Shown: positions 53,472-63,406, numbered from the stretch's first letter. The stretch is 64,000 nt of DNA from Erysipelotrichaceae bacterium 66202529 (GCA_017161075.1 CP046174.1:2852001-2916000); one strand, 5' to 3'. The notes: generated by a model from the sequence alone, not told the origin. Made by a program: numbers and translations.

Positions 53472-53918
53472 TTATGCATCCAGCTTCATGTACAGTAAAG
53501 GATAGGGATTGCCCTGTTCATCCATATCACTTCGCTTGTATACGGTGAAGCCCATATGCTCATAGAAGCCTTTTGCTGAAGGATTCTGTTCATTTACCGT
53601 TAATTTGTCAACTGCATATGTTTTCATTCCATACTCCAGCAGGGCTTTCCCATACCCCTGTCCTCGTTCCTTTGCAAAGACAAACAGCATCTCCAGCGTA
53701 TGACCTGCAACGCCCATGAAGGCAATCGGTATCTGCTGTTCATTAACCGCAACTATTAAATGCGGAATCTCCTGTATTGCCATTGGGACATATTCTTTAA
53801 TCATCGCGATTTCATCTACAGAAAGGAAATGATGTGTTGCCTTAACGGAAGCTTCCCATATTTCAAGGAGCTGTTGTATAAGAGTCGCAGTTCTTTCTTC
53901 AATTTCAATAATATTCAT
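53472..53918 (-). CDS. GNAT-family N-acetyltransferase
   Basis: The protein has 148 residues. Motif A is MLFVFAKERGQGYGKALLEYGMKTY, followed by LTVNEQNPSAKGFYEHMGF (motif B with the Asn of GNAT enzymes) and a Tyr-rich end (YPLLYMKLDA). The wording is close to the YjaB-like acetyltransferase group. The ribosome site is AGGGAGG. The substrate is unknown. Confidence 0.9.
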   Translation of the reverse strand: MNIIEIEERTATLIQQLLEIWEASVKATHHFLSVDEIAMIKEYVPMAIQEIPHLIVAVNEQQIPIAFMGVAGHTLEMLFVFAKERGQGYGKALLEYGMKTYAVDKLTVNEQNPSAKGFYEHMGFTVYKRSDMDEQGNPYPLLYMKLDA

Positions 53919-54115
53919 AGTTGCCTCCCTTTTCTATTCTTGCGCTTGGATGCCTCGCATAATTTTCAGTATGTTAGCTTTTGTATATGATGTGGGATCC
54001 ACTGTTTTCTGATCATCTTCATTTCTTTATTTCTATAAAATAAAAGTATATCCATAATTGTAGTATTTCATATCCGTGATACACAAAAGATATGATATCT
54101 GATTTTAATAATAGT

Positions 54116-55477
54116 TTATGTTATCTTAGACAGCAAAGCAATGCTTTCAACATGAAATGTATGCGGAAAAAGATCCACCGGTACCATATTTCCATCTACC
54201 CGATACCCCATACGCTCCAGCATCTGCAAATCGCGCACCTGCGTCTGCGGATTACAGGAAATATACAATACCTGCCTCGGCTTCATGCGCACCAGACTCT
54301 TGATAAATTCCTCACTGCTCCCACTCCTTGGCGGATCCATAATCACGACATCCAGCCGCTTCTTCTCAGCCGCAAGCCTTGTCATATAACGACCGGCATC
54401 CTCACAAACAAAACGGATATTGGAGATCCCATTGATTTTGGCATTGATCCTCGCATCCTCCACCGCATCGCGATTGATTTCAACCCCGACCACCTGCTTT
54501 ACAAACTGCGAAACATACATCCCAATCGTCCCAATACCGCAATACGCATCCAGTACCGTTTCCCTTCCACTCAGCTTCAGCAGCTCAACAGCACGCCGGT
54601 ACAACACCTCCGTCTGCTCATGATTGATCTGATAAAAAGACTTCGCAGAAATACGGAAGGTCATCCCGCACAATACATCCTCAATATACCCGGGGCCATA
54701 CAGCACCCGTTCCTCATCACCCAAAACCACACTTGTTTTTCGCGTATTCACATTCTGCACAATAGTCGTGATTTCCGGATGCCGCTTCCTTAACTCCTGT
54801 ATAAAATTCTTCCTTGCCGGAAACACAGGGGAATTCAGCACAAGAACAACCATTAGCTGTTTACTCACTGCACCATAACGCAAAACCACATGCCGCAGCA
54901 GACCTCTTCGCGTATCCTCCTCATAAGGCTCTATCCGCAGCCTCCCCATCAGCTCCACAATGGTTGCTACAACATCGTCGCAAGCCTTTGGATGCAGCAG
55001 ACATTGCTTATAAGGAATAATACGATGCGAAAACTCCTCATAAAATCCGGCCTGTATACGCCGCTGCTTATCCCTTTGAAAGCTGATAATCATCTTATTG
55101 CGATAATGCCAGGGCTTTTCCATACTAACGATATCCTCTGTCTGCAGCCTTAATCCCTTCGCTTTCCTGCACAGCTCCTGCATACTGCGATTTTTAAATT
55201 TTTGCTGTCCCTGCGTACTCATATGCAGCAGCTGACAGCTTCCACAGCGTGCATAAATCGGGCATTGTACAGGAACACGGTCAGAGGAAGCTTTCTTAAT
55301 TTCCAAAACCTCCCCGATATAGCCTTTGGCAATACGCTTTACAATTTTAACGCGTACCTCCTCCTGCTTCATAACATGACGTACCAGCACAATATCCTTT
55401 CCGCAGCGCAAAATACCATTATGTGCTTCATCCATTCCCTGAATGATGCCGGTAACCACCTGATTATTCTTTAACAT
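54116..55477 (-). CDS. rlmD: 23S rRNA (uracil-C5)-methyltransferase (RlmD/RumA family)
   Basis: The protein has 453 residues. The N-terminal TRAM-like domain (1-60) is followed by a [4Fe-4S]-type cysteine set CPIYARCGSCQLLH. The SAM-binding methyltransferase has VLDAYCGIGTIGMYV and MDPPRSGSSEEF, and the catalytic Cys lies in YISCNPQTQVRDL. The family modifies U1939 or U747 of 23S rRNA; which site cannot be told in Firmicutes, where paralogues exist. The start overlaps the HAD gene by 14 nt with AGAGGGAAG upstream. Confidence 0.9.
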   Translation of the reverse strand: MLKNNQVVTGIIQGMDEAHNGILRCGKDIVLVRHVMKQEEVRVKIVKRIAKGYIGEVLEIKKASSDRVPVQCPIYARCGSCQLLHMSTQGQQKFKNRSMQELCRKAKGLRLQTEDIVSMEKPWHYRNKMIISFQRDKQRRIQAGFYEEFSHRIIPYKQCLLHPKACDDVVATIVELMGRLRIEPYEEDTRRGLLRHVVLRYGAVSKQLMVVLVLNSPVFPARKNFIQELRKRHPEITTIVQNVNTRKTSVVLGDEERVLYGPGYIEDVLCGMTFRISAKSFYQINHEQTEVLYRRAVELLKLSGRETVLDAYCGIGTIGMYVSQFVKQVVGVEINRDAVEDARINAKINGISNIRFVCEDAGRYMTRLAAEKKRLDVVIMDPPRSGSSEEFIKSLVRMKPRQVLYISCNPQTQVRDLQMLERMGYRVDGNMVPVDLFPHTFHVESIALLSKIT

Positions 55478-56081
55478 AGCTTCCCTCTTTCAACAGCGCT
55501 CTCGCCTCAGCAAGACATTCCTCACCCGTAAACAGAATACCATGAATCCCCATGCGTGCAGCCTGTTCAATATTATGTTTATTATCATCCAGATAGAGAA
55601 TCTCCCCGCTTTGCAGGTGATAACGCTGCAGCAGGACCTCAAAAATATGAGGATCCGGTTTATTTGTTTTCTCCTCATAAGATAGAACCGCACCATCCGC
55701 CAAAGGGAAAAACTCCTGTGTCTCTTTCAAATAGTCCGCAGAATCCTTACTGATATTTGATAAAATATACACACCATACCCGCTGCTCTTTACTTCCCGC
55801 AGAAATGCAATGCTTTCGTGCATCGGCTCCATCAGCTGCAGCCAATTCTTTAATACGATATCCGTTTCCTCAACCATGTCCGGATATGCGGTATGATATA
55901 CTTCGTAAAGATCCTCCAGCATCCAGATTCCCTGATCATATTTTTCCCATGCCTCATGCGTGAAAATCCGTTCACATATCCTATGTGTTATTTCTTCTGT
56001 TTGAAACCACCGGATAAAATAGGCCTCCGGCATAAATGTCATCAATACGTTTCCTATATCAAATACAACATGTTTTATCAT
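55464..56081 (-). CDS. HAD-family phosphatase (YihX-like)
   Basis: The protein has 205 residues. Motif I is VVFDIGNVLMTF, which keeps the nucleophile Asp but has Gly where many HADs have a second Asp, as in YihX-type glucose-1-phosphatases. Motif II is YILSNIS, then KPDPHIFEVLLQRY and the acidic motif YLDDNKHN. The sugar-phosphate substrate is inferred from the subgroup. It overlaps rlmD. Confidence 0.88.
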   Translation of the reverse strand: MIKHVVFDIGNVLMTFMPEAYFIRWFQTEEITHRICERIFTHEAWEKYDQGIWMLEDLYEVYHTAYPDMVEETDIVLKNWLQLMEPMHESIAFLREVKSSGYGVYILSNISKDSADYLKETQEFFPLADGAVLSYEEKTNKPDPHIFEVLLQRYHLQSGEILYLDDNKHNIEQAARMGIHGILFTGEECLAEARALLKEGSYVKE

Positions 56082-56481
56082 TTCCTTACACCTGTCCTCA
56101 CTGCATTTATTATACTATAAGAGACCTGTGCTTGACAGCAATCTTATGGCAATACTGCAACTTATTTATCCTCAAAGCTATTTCTTACAGCGAATCTATA
56201 ATCATACAGCTTAAATTGAATATTCTTAAAGTACAAAACGATAACCACCTACCCCACTATACGAATTACTTGCTGCGTTCATCAAATGCTCTTTTAAGAA
56301 CAAGGAACTGATAAAGCATTGTGAATCAGTATAGCACATAACACACTCTGCATTAAAAATACCGCAATACAATCATGGGCATATCCTGACACATGAGCTT
56401 TAAAAATCTGTCAGCGATTCCCCAGCACATGCAAACCACCATATGCGTGTATCCGTATAAAAGCATTCTTGTGCAAGCAGA
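56082..56481. other. Gap without a visible gene
   Basis: About 400 nt with no ORF carrying a ribosome site. TTGACA occurs at about 56133 but has no clear -10 partner on the plus strand. Confidence 0.4.
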
Positions 56482-56508
56482 AAAAAAGAGATCTATGACC
56501 TCTTTTCT
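56482..56508 (-). terminator. Terminator of the TauE/SafE-like gene
   Basis: On the minus strand AAAAGAGGTC-ATA-GATCTC is followed by TTTTTTTC (one G-U in the stem). It follows the stop at 56513 directly. Confidence 0.85.
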
Positions 56509-56512
56509 TTAC

Positions 56513-57427
56513 TTAATCTACAATTTCCACAGGCTCCGCCTTTGCAGCTGCCGTGTGCTCCTTCACCTTGGAAAAGCCTGCGCGCAGCATAACGGTTGAT
56601 GTATATACCGTTACACAGACAACAATCCACTTCAGCACATCCAGCGGCAGCGATTTAATCAGTAAGGATGCAACCAGCGTTGCAATCGAACCAAAAACTG
56701 CCATGGACAGTGCGGATTTACGATTGTATGCGCCCTCCTTGATAAACTTCACAGATGCAGGCGGCATCAGAAACGCACAGGATCCCATCATGATAGGGAA
56801 TGCCACATCCGGAGACATCCCCAGCAGATATACCAGTACCATGCAAGGGTTGTACAAGCCAACTCCTGCAGTCATCAATGCGCCCAGGATGAAGTTGACG
56901 ATTCCTGCAATTACCAGCTTTCCACCCGCCAGTCCGATTGCATCTCCACCAATCGGCATCAGGTTTAATAAACTTGCCAGCATAATGCAGGCGGTACAAG
57001 CCAGTGCAAATCCCATAACCAGACGGATTTTCTTCTCTGACATACGAGATACCACACCTGCACCAAGTACAGCGCCCAGCATCGCAGCAGCCAGCATGAC
57101 AACCAGTGTCCATGCCTCCACCTTTACAACGGTTGTGAAAATCAGTGCCTGCAGCAGTACCGGAATGCAGTTGGCAACATTCATCGTTCCCGGTATCAGC
57201 TTGTCTCTTGTCTGCTTTGTGAACTTCAACAGAGCAGTCTGCGGAGCAAATGCTCCAATCCCCAGCGGATCAAAGAAATTTACCAGTGCTCCGATTGCAC
57301 CAGTCTTCCACCAGGAAGTATCCCCTTCAAACTCCTCCTTGTGTTTGATCAGGTCATAAGCGAAAAATGCAGTGTATCCGATCAGCAGCACGATCAGCAA
57401 TCCAATAATAATTGTAGTAATATCCAT
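56513..57427 (-). CDS. TauE/SafE-family anion exporter (DUF81 type)
   Basis: The protein has 304 residues with about eight membrane helices. The two half repeats have WKTGAIGALVNFFDPLGIGAFAP near the start and AGIVNFILGALMTAGVGLYNPCMVLVYLLGM in the second half, typical of TauE/SafE proteins that export sulfite, sulfonates or other organic anions. The substrate here is unknown. ATG 57427 is chosen as the first ATG; the TTG upstream (57448) has no ribosome site. It lies downstream of proC, 205 nt away, on the same strand. Confidence 0.87.
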   Translation of the reverse strand: MDITTIIIGLLIVLLIGYTAFFAYDLIKHKEEFEGDTSWWKTGAIGALVNFFDPLGIGAFAPQTALLKFTKQTRDKLIPGTMNVANCIPVLLQALIFTTVVKVEAWTLVVMLAAAMLGAVLGAGVVSRMSEKKIRLVMGFALACTACIMLASLLNLMPIGGDAIGLAGGKLVIAGIVNFILGALMTAGVGLYNPCMVLVYLLGMSPDVAFPIMMGSCAFLMPPASVKFIKEGAYNRKSALSMAVFGSIATLVASLLIKSLPLDVLKWIVVCVTVYTSTVMLRAGFSKVKEHTAAAKAEPVEIVD

Positions 57428-57632
57428 AATCTTCTCTTTAACTCCCAACGTACGCTCTTGCGTCTTCTCATCGTTTCATTTCCATGTTGTATCTTTATCT
57501 TTCATTGAAGTACATACCCGCATCCATCAGATATGCACTCTTTCGCTATTGATTGCGCACAACAGACATATCACAGCTTACGCAGCACATACGCATAGCT
57601 GTATTTTGTGAAATTTTATCTCAACAACGGTT

Positions 57633-58439
57633 TTACTTTGACATCTCTCTTGATTTATCCGCGCAGGCCTTCATACCCTGCATGATACTGGAGCGAAAGC
57701 CTGTCTCCTCAAGCTTCGCTACAGCGGCGATGGTTGTTCCTCCCGGTGAACAAACCATATCCTTCAATTCTCCCGGATGCTTACCGGTATTAAGAACCAT
57801 CTGGGCGCTTCCCAGCACAGCCTGCGCCGCAAATTTATAAGCCTGTGGCCGTGGCATTCCTTCCACAACTGCAGCATCTGCCATTGCCTCAATCATCATA
57901 TAAACATAGGCAGGTGAGGAACCGCTGACAGCCGTTACCGCATCCATCAGATGCTCTGGAACAATTTCGCTTTTTCCAAAGCTGTTGAAAATAGCCGTAA
58001 TTTCCGCAGTTTCTTCTTTTGTTACATTTTTCGCCGGCGCAATCGCAGACATCCCCTCACCAACTAGCGCCGGTGTATTCGGCATCGTTTTCACGATTTT
58101 AATATCTCTGCCAAACAATTCGGCAACTGTTGCAGAGGATTGTCCTGCCGCAATCACAACGATGATTACATTCTCTTTTACAGCATCCTTAATCTGATTG
58201 ATCACAACCGGATACAGGAACGGCTTCACAGACAGCACGATAATATCACAGACACTAGCCAGCTCTGCATTATCAGTGGTCGTGTTGACACCATAGCTTT
58301 CCTGCATACGTGCAAGACTTTCCTCGTTGATATCGGATACATAGATGCTTTCTTTCCCAATCAGTCCGGCCTTGATGATTCCCCCAATCATCGCACCACC
58401 CATATTACCGCTGCCGATAAATCCAATGATTTTGTTCAT
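57633..58439 (-). CDS. proC: Pyrroline-5-carboxylate reductase
   Basis: The enzyme reduces P5C to L-proline with NAD(P)H. The 268-residue protein has the Rossmann motif IGFIGSGNMGGAMIGG, VLSVKPFLYP, and the family signature in PEHLMDAVTAVSGSSPAYVYMMIEAMADA with GGTTIAAV near the end. It follows the hydroxyproline dehydratase gene by 30 nt, so it should use the P5C made by that enzyme. Confidence 0.96.
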   Translation of the reverse strand: MNKIIGFIGSGNMGGAMIGGIIKAGLIGKESIYVSDINEESLARMQESYGVNTTTDNAELASVCDIIVLSVKPFLYPVVINQIKDAVKENVIIVVIAAGQSSATVAELFGRDIKIVKTMPNTPALVGEGMSAIAPAKNVTKEETAEITAIFNSFGKSEIVPEHLMDAVTAVSGSSPAYVYMMIEAMADAAVVEGMPRPQAYKFAAQAVLGSAQMVLNTGKHPGELKDMVCSPGGTTIAAVAKLEETGFRSSIMQGMKACADKSREMSK

Positions 58440-58469
58440 AAATGATTTTCCTTCTTTCTTTGTTTCTGC

Positions 58470-60851
58470 CTATGCAAAACTCTGCTCTGTACGGTTGATA
58501 ATCTCATCCTGCAATTCCTTGCTTAAATTACGGAAGTGGTCGGAATATCCTGCAACACGCACAATCAGATCACGGTATTCTGCCGGATTCTGCTGGGCCT
58601 TAATCAGCGTTTCACGATCAATGACATTAAACTGAATGTGATGTCCATCCATATTGAAATAGGAACGGATCAGATTTGCCATATTGTCCAAACCATCCTC
58701 TCCGGCTACCACGCTTGGTGTAAACTTCTGATTCAGCAGGGTTCCTCCCGTTGAAAGGTGGTCCATCTTGCTTGCGGAACGGATAACAGAAGTTGGGCCG
58801 TTTACATCCGCTGCCTTTTCCGGAGAGATTCCCTCACTTACCGGCTTGTGTGCCTTCCGTCCGTTTGGAGAAGCCAGCATGACCTCACCGAAATACACAT
58901 GGCATGTTGTTGGCAGCATATTGATTCTCCACTGCCCGTTGCGCATATTCGGACGTCCTGTGATCGTATTCTTATAGAACGTGAACACATCCTTCATAAT
59001 AGCATCCGCATAATCATCATCATTTCCATATTTTGGAGTTTTTCTGGATACAAGGTTATAAATGCGGACGTTTTCCTCCCCTTCAAAGTTATCCTGCATG
59101 GCCTTCATCAACTCTTCCATAGTGAAGTTCTTCTTATCGTATACATTGTATTTGATAGCAGACAGTGAATCGGTAATCGTTCCAATCCCCACGCCCTGCA
59201 GGTAATTCGTATTGTAGCGTGCACCTCCGGCGTTATAATCCTTGCCGTTTGTAATACAATCATCCGTGATGATGGAAAGGAATGGTGCCGGCATATATTT
59301 AGCATAGATACGGGTAATCATATTGCTCCCCTTTACCTTGATATCCGCAAAGTGCTCAACCTGTTTTTTATAAGCCTCAAACAGCTCCTCATAGCTCTTG
59401 AAATCCTGCGCTTCTCCCAGCGGCAGACCCAGCTGCTTACCGCCAACCGGATCAAAGCCGTTATTTAATGTGATTTCCAGAATCTTCGGCAGGTTGAAGT
59501 AGCCCTGAAGAATATAGGCCTCCCGTCCAAAAGCACCAGTTTCCACACAGCCAGAGGTTCCCCCGCGGCGGGCATCCTCAATGGATTTTCCGGCATTCAG
59601 CAGCTCCTGAATAATCGCCTCGGTATTGTAGAAGGCAGGCTGTCCCCAGCCCTTACGACTGATTTCACATGCACGCTTCACAAACTTTGTCGGTGTTTTT
59701 CTGGAAATCTGCACGTTGCTGGATGGCTGCAGCAGCTTCATTTCATCCATGACATCCAAAATCAGATAGGATACATCATTGACCCCATCCTCACCATCTG
59801 GTGTAATTCCACCGGTGTTGATATTAGCGAAGTCGGTGTAGGTAGAGGATTCCTTCAGTGTGATTCCCACCTTTGGCGGTGCCGGCTGGTTGTTGAATTT
59901 CACCCACAGACATTCCAGAAGCTCTTTCGCCTTGGTTTTATCCAGACGTCCCTCCTCGATATCTGCTTCATAAAATGGATGCAGATGCTGGTCCAGACGT
60001 CCCGGAGAGTAGGCATCCCAAGGATTTAGTTCTGTTGTCACACCGAGATGGACAAACCAGTACATCTGGATCGCCTGCCAGTAGGTCTGCGGCTTGTGTG
60101 CCGGTACAACATCACAGTTTGCGGCAATCTGCAGCAGCTCTTCCTTACGCTGTTCATCGCTTTCCGTTTCCGCAAGCTCTCTTGCCAGCTTTGCGTAACG
60201 CTCACCAAGAATCATGATGGCATCACACATTATGCTCATCCCGCGAAGCTCATCGCGTTTCTCGATTGCTTCGGGATCATTCAGGAAGTCAAGTGCTGCA
60301 ATTGCCTGTTCAATATCCTGCTGATAATCCAGAAAGCCCTTCGCATAAATTTTTTCAGAGCCAACCGTATGTCCGGGGCCTCGCTGTTCCATGAACTCTG
60401 TAAAGATTCCTGCCTCGTAGCAGTCTCTCCATTCCTGGGACATGGAATTGATAATTTTATGACGGATGGAACGCTTTTCCCAGAACGGGATAATCGTTTC
60501 CTCCTGTTGCTTCATATCCTCTTCACTGACCTTAAAGCAAATCAGCTCGCGGTCGTTCATGACCTGCATATCCTCCAACGTGTGACAGCACAGCTCTGGG
60601 AAGGTTGGTGTGGACTGTGGCCCGGCTCCCTTGTCACCAACGATCAGCTCCCCATCCTCGATGGTAATTGTCTTGCGGGAAAAGATTTCCTTCATGGACA
60701 GCGCGCGAAGCTCCGGTATGGATACCTCACCTTCATACTTCTTGTAGGCATCTGTCATGAGCATAGCCCGCTCCATAAAGATATGCGGTGTTGTTTCTTC
60801 ACTTTGCTTTCTCAGCTTTTTGATACGTTCATTCATTCCTCTGCATTCCAT
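58470..60851 (-). CDS. hypD: Glycyl-radical trans-4-hydroxy-L-proline dehydratase
   Basis: The enzyme dehydrates trans-4-hydroxy-L-proline to pyrroline-5-carboxylate by radical chemistry. In this 793-residue protein the active Cys and Glu are in GGTSGCVETGAFG (C435, E437), and the glycyl radical in RVAGYSDHF (G768). Residues known from Clostridioides difficile HypD appear with a +1 offset: His161, Asp279 (NPWDAYSPGRLD), Asp340-Phe341. This supports HypD over pyruvate formate-lyase, glycerol or choline enzymes. GGAGG lies 7 nt before the ATG. Neighbours are its activase upstream and proC downstream, the expected pathway partners. Confidence 0.93.
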   Translation of the reverse strand: MECRGMNERIKKLRKQSEETTPHIFMERAMLMTDAYKKYEGEVSIPELRALSMKEIFSRKTITIEDGELIVGDKGAGPQSTPTFPELCCHTLEDMQVMNDRELICFKVSEEDMKQQEETIIPFWEKRSIRHKIINSMSQEWRDCYEAGIFTEFMEQRGPGHTVGSEKIYAKGFLDYQQDIEQAIAALDFLNDPEAIEKRDELRGMSIMCDAIMILGERYAKLARELAETESDEQRKEELLQIAANCDVVPAHKPQTYWQAIQMYWFVHLGVTTELNPWDAYSPGRLDQHLHPFYEADIEEGRLDKTKAKELLECLWVKFNNQPAPPKVGITLKESSTYTDFANINTGGITPDGEDGVNDVSYLILDVMDEMKLLQPSSNVQISRKTPTKFVKRACEISRKGWGQPAFYNTEAIIQELLNAGKSIEDARRGGTSGCVETGAFGREAYILQGYFNLPKILEITLNNGFDPVGGKQLGLPLGEAQDFKSYEELFEAYKKQVEHFADIKVKGSNMITRIYAKYMPAPFLSIITDDCITNGKDYNAGGARYNTNYLQGVGIGTITDSLSAIKYNVYDKKNFTMEELMKAMQDNFEGEENVRIYNLVSRKTPKYGNDDDYADAIMKDVFTFYKNTITGRPNMRNGQWRINMLPTTCHVYFGEVMLASPNGRKAHKPVSEGISPEKAADVNGPTSVIRSASKMDHLSTGGTLLNQKFTPSVVAGEDGLDNMANLIRSYFNMDGHHIQFNVIDRETLIKAQQNPAEYRDLIVRVAGYSDHFRNLSKELQDEIINRTEQSFA

Positions 60852-60854
60852 TGT

Positions 60855-61769
60855 TTATCCTCCTATCTTAACCTGTTGAAAACCATGTTCCTCAAACAGA
60901 GATTTCAGCATTTCCATATGCTCCTGTGTCGGTACGTCCAAATCCGCTGCGGGATAGACACGGCCCAGCTTTTCATATTTACTGCTTCCCGTATTGTGAT
61001 ACGGCAGCAGATTCACCTTTACTATTCCAATGCGCTCCTTCAAATACGCGATGATATCCTTCATGGTCAAAACATCACTGTTTACCGGCACCACCACAGG
61101 AATACGAATATTGATATTTGCCTTGTGATCTGCGAGAAATTCCAGATTTTCCAATATGACTGCATTGGATTTTCCCATATATTTCTTATGCACTTCATCA
61201 TTCAGCGTTTTGATATCGTACAGGAAGGTATCCACATACGGAAGTAATTGCGCATAGTTTTCCTGAGGCGCATAGCCGCAGGTATCCACCGCGATGTTAT
61301 ACCCCTTATCCTTCAGCTGTCGGCACAGCTCACTCAGATATTCCATATCCTGCGTCATGACTTCCCCGCCTGACAGTGTAACACCGCCGCCGCTTTCTTC
61401 ATAAAACTGGGCATCCTTATTGATGATGCTCATCAGCTCTTTGATACTGTATGTTTTTCCAACGATTTCACGATTGTTGTGAATGCAATAATCCAGACAA
61501 TCAGAGCAAAGCACACAGGTATCCGGATCCGTATGGGCAATTCCATCTTCTTCTATCGTAATAGCTCCATGCGTACATGCCTTGAGGCAATATCCGCAGC
61601 CACTGCACTTTTCGCGATTGAACATCAGCTCCGGTAAATAGCTTTGACTTTCCGGATTGTGGCACCACCAGCAATTCAGATGACAGCCCTTGAAGAAAAC
61701 CGTTGTCCGGATGCCGTCTCCGTCATGTACAGAATATTTCTGAATGTTGATTATGGTTGGCTCTTTCAT
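60855..61769 (-). CDS. hypE: Glycyl-radical-enzyme activating protein (radical SAM) for the hydroxyproline dehydratase
   Basis: The protein has 304 residues. CHLNCWWC near residue 29-36 binds the SAM-cleaving cluster. Two extra [4Fe-4S] ferredoxin motifs follow (CSGCGYCLKACTHG and CVLCSDCLDYCIHN), as in PFL-like activases. SGGEVM and YGCAP-like turns complete the core. It should install the glycyl radical on the adjacent enzyme. ATG 61769 has GGAGG 5 nt upstream. It ends 3 nt before the dehydratase ATG. Confidence 0.93.
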   Translation of the reverse strand: MKEPTIINIQKYSVHDGDGIRTTVFFKGCHLNCWWCHNPESQSYLPELMFNREKCSGCGYCLKACTHGAITIEEDGIAHTDPDTCVLCSDCLDYCIHNNREIVGKTYSIKELMSIINKDAQFYEESGGGVTLSGGEVMTQDMEYLSELCRQLKDKGYNIAVDTCGYAPQENYAQLLPYVDTFLYDIKTLNDEVHKKYMGKSNAVILENLEFLADHKANINIRIPVVVPVNSDVLTMKDIIAYLKERIGIVKVNLLPYHNTGSSKYEKLGRVYPAADLDVPTQEHMEMLKSLFEEHGFQQVKIGG

Positions 61770-61868
61770 GCTCCCCTCCATTTCTCCATGTGTTGTACAT
61801 GGTTTGCTTGTTGCCAGAAATACAGAGCTTTGTTTCCTGCCCTCAGCTGCATCACAGCCTTCCTCATA

Positions 61869-62438
61869 TCACTGCCCTGCTTCCTGAAAAAGGTTCGGTG
61901 TATTGATGGTTATAAATTTTACGCTCTTATTGGTCTGATTGCTCCAGTTGTGCGTTCTGGTTGATTTGTAATGCGCACAATCTCCCGGATATAAATCACA
62001 GATATCATCCTCAATCTGCAGCGTTAAAATTCCCTCCAGCACATAGACAAATTCTTCTCCCTCATGCGGATACGGAAGCGATTCCTCCACTTCCTTCTGC
62101 GGTAAAATTTCCACAAGCTTTGGCAGCATTTCCCCCCGGTCAGCCATATTCGTCATGGCATATTCAATGATGGAGCTTCCCTCAATACGAAGGATTTCCC
62201 TCTCATAGCTTCGCAGAACCGCCTTTTCCTTTATTTTGGGCTGTTCCATAAAATATGTCATTTCAACACCCAATGCCTTTGCGACCTTTTTCAGGGTATC
62301 ATGAGCAATGGAGGTCAGACCGCGTTCCAGTTGGGACAGATAGCCGATGGACAGCTCTGTCGCTTCACTGATATCCTTTAGCGTCATTTTGTTTTCTGTA
62401 CGCTTCTGTTTAATCAGTTCTCCAATGTTTTTATTCAT
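61869..62438 (-). CDS. Xre-type regulator with C-terminal cupin domain
   Basis: The protein has 189 residues. The helix-turn-helix part (about 1-62, LKDISEATELSIGYLSQLERG) is followed by a cupin barrel (about 110-180, PYPHEGEEFVYVLEGILTLQ, then DLYPGDCAHYKS). Such regulators bind small metabolites in the cupin and often control amino-acid or amine catabolism. It lies 99 nt upstream of hypE on the same strand, so I infer it senses hydroxyproline or a product and controls this operon. AGAGG lies 11 nt before ATG 62438. Confidence 0.9.
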   Translation of the reverse strand: MNKNIGELIKQKRTENKMTLKDISEATELSIGYLSQLERGLTSIAHDTLKKVAKALGVEMTYFMEQPKIKEKAVLRSYEREILRIEGSSIIEYAMTNMADRGEMLPKLVEILPQKEVEESLPYPHEGEEFVYVLEGILTLQIEDDICDLYPGDCAHYKSTRTHNWSNQTNKSVKFITINTPNLFQEAGQ

Positions 62439-62464
62439 ATACAGCAACACCTCTTTACAAGCTT

Positions 62465-62493
62465 ATTATATATTTCACAAGTGAGCCTGTCTA
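62465..62493 (-). promoter_or_regulatory. Sigma-A promoter of the hydroxyproline operon with inverted repeat between the boxes
   Basis: On the minus strand TAGACA (62493-62488) and TATAAT (62470-62465) are separated by exactly 17 nt. The spacer contains TCAC-TT-GTGA, an inverted repeat well placed for an operator of the adjacent Xre regulator. Confidence 0.8.
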
Positions 62494-62544
62494 TATTTTT
62501 AAGTATAATTTACCTCAATTTTCGTATTTTTTCATAAAATCAAG

Positions 62545-62590
62545 CACATTTTTACCTTGTAAGCAAGTTATATGACCACATTTTTACCTT
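62545..62590. repeat. Two 14-nt direct repeats upstream of the regulator promoter
   Basis: CACATTTTTACCTT occurs at 62545-62558 and again at 62577-62590, 32 nt between starts (about three helical turns). This spacing suits side-by-side binding of a regulator. The rest of the gap to 63000 is AT-rich with no gene seen. Confidence 0.65.
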
Positions 62591-63000
62591 ATTTAATTTA
62601 AATATCGCTAAAATTTGCGGATATCTGTGTAACCGTTATCAGTTTTTTCACAAGCAGACATTTTGTCTTTGTATCGTAAACAAAAAAAGCCGATGTTCAT
62701 CGACTATTTTCATATTTTCCTATTGTTCTTCTTTCGCTTTTTTTCACAAACTGCTCTATTTTACTGCCGCCTGCTCACATATTTATAACAAAGTTCTGAA
62801 TAATGCTAATTATATATACATAACGCTTTGCTATGCACCTTAACCTACATAACATAAAGGGATGGGATATATCCAATTATATATACATAGCACTTATTAA
62901 GGGTTTTATTCTGCATATGGGACGATACTATCAATTCCCTCCGTTTTCATCCTGTCTCAAAGTTAGGAAGCCATACTGAATTACAGCTGTAGACCGCGAA

Positions 63001-63405
63001 TCAGAAAATTGCGTTGAGGAGTCGTATGACAGGTGCATGTTCATTCAACTGCATGGGATACTGTGGAAATATATAAAGCATACGCCATACATATACGCCA
63101 ATCAATGCACACAGCAATATGCCTGTCAGGACGCGAAAAGCAATGCCCTTGGTAAGCTGTTCACGTTTGCGCACAAATAGCAGACCAATCACTGCCAGAT
63201 AGGGGACCAGAAGAAACACCACTGGATGAAAAAACCAGGCAGCTGTAAAATCTTTCTGCAGCAGCCAGTAAATGGCAGAAAACATATTACAGCCAGGACA
63301 CGGAATTCCAACGATATTCTCTATGGGACAATGATTTCCAAAGATAAAGAGCACCAGGAACAGTATGACCCCTGTCCCCAGTACATTTTTAACATCCCGC
63401 TTCAT
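63001..63405 (-). CDS. DUF2752 small membrane protein
   Basis: The protein has 134 residues and three to four helices. The DUF2752 pattern is visible: CPIENIVGIPCPGCNMFSAIYWLLQKDFTAAWFFHPV, with the CPGC box and a His-Pro in the next helix. The function is unknown. Its start abuts the stop of the upstream gene (TAGTATG) with no ribosome site, so it is translated by coupling. Confidence 0.85.
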   Translation of the reverse strand: MKRDVKNVLGTGVILFLVLFIFGNHCPIENIVGIPCPGCNMFSAIYWLLQKDFTAAWFFHPVVFLLVPYLAVIGLLFVRKREQLTKGIAFRVLTGILLCALIGVYVWRMLYIFPQYPMQLNEHAPVIRLLNAIF

Positions 63406-63406
63406 A

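Noticed and set aside
62545..62590. Direct repeats as a CRISPR array
   Set aside because: Only two 14-nt copies, no regular spacers and no cas genes nearby.
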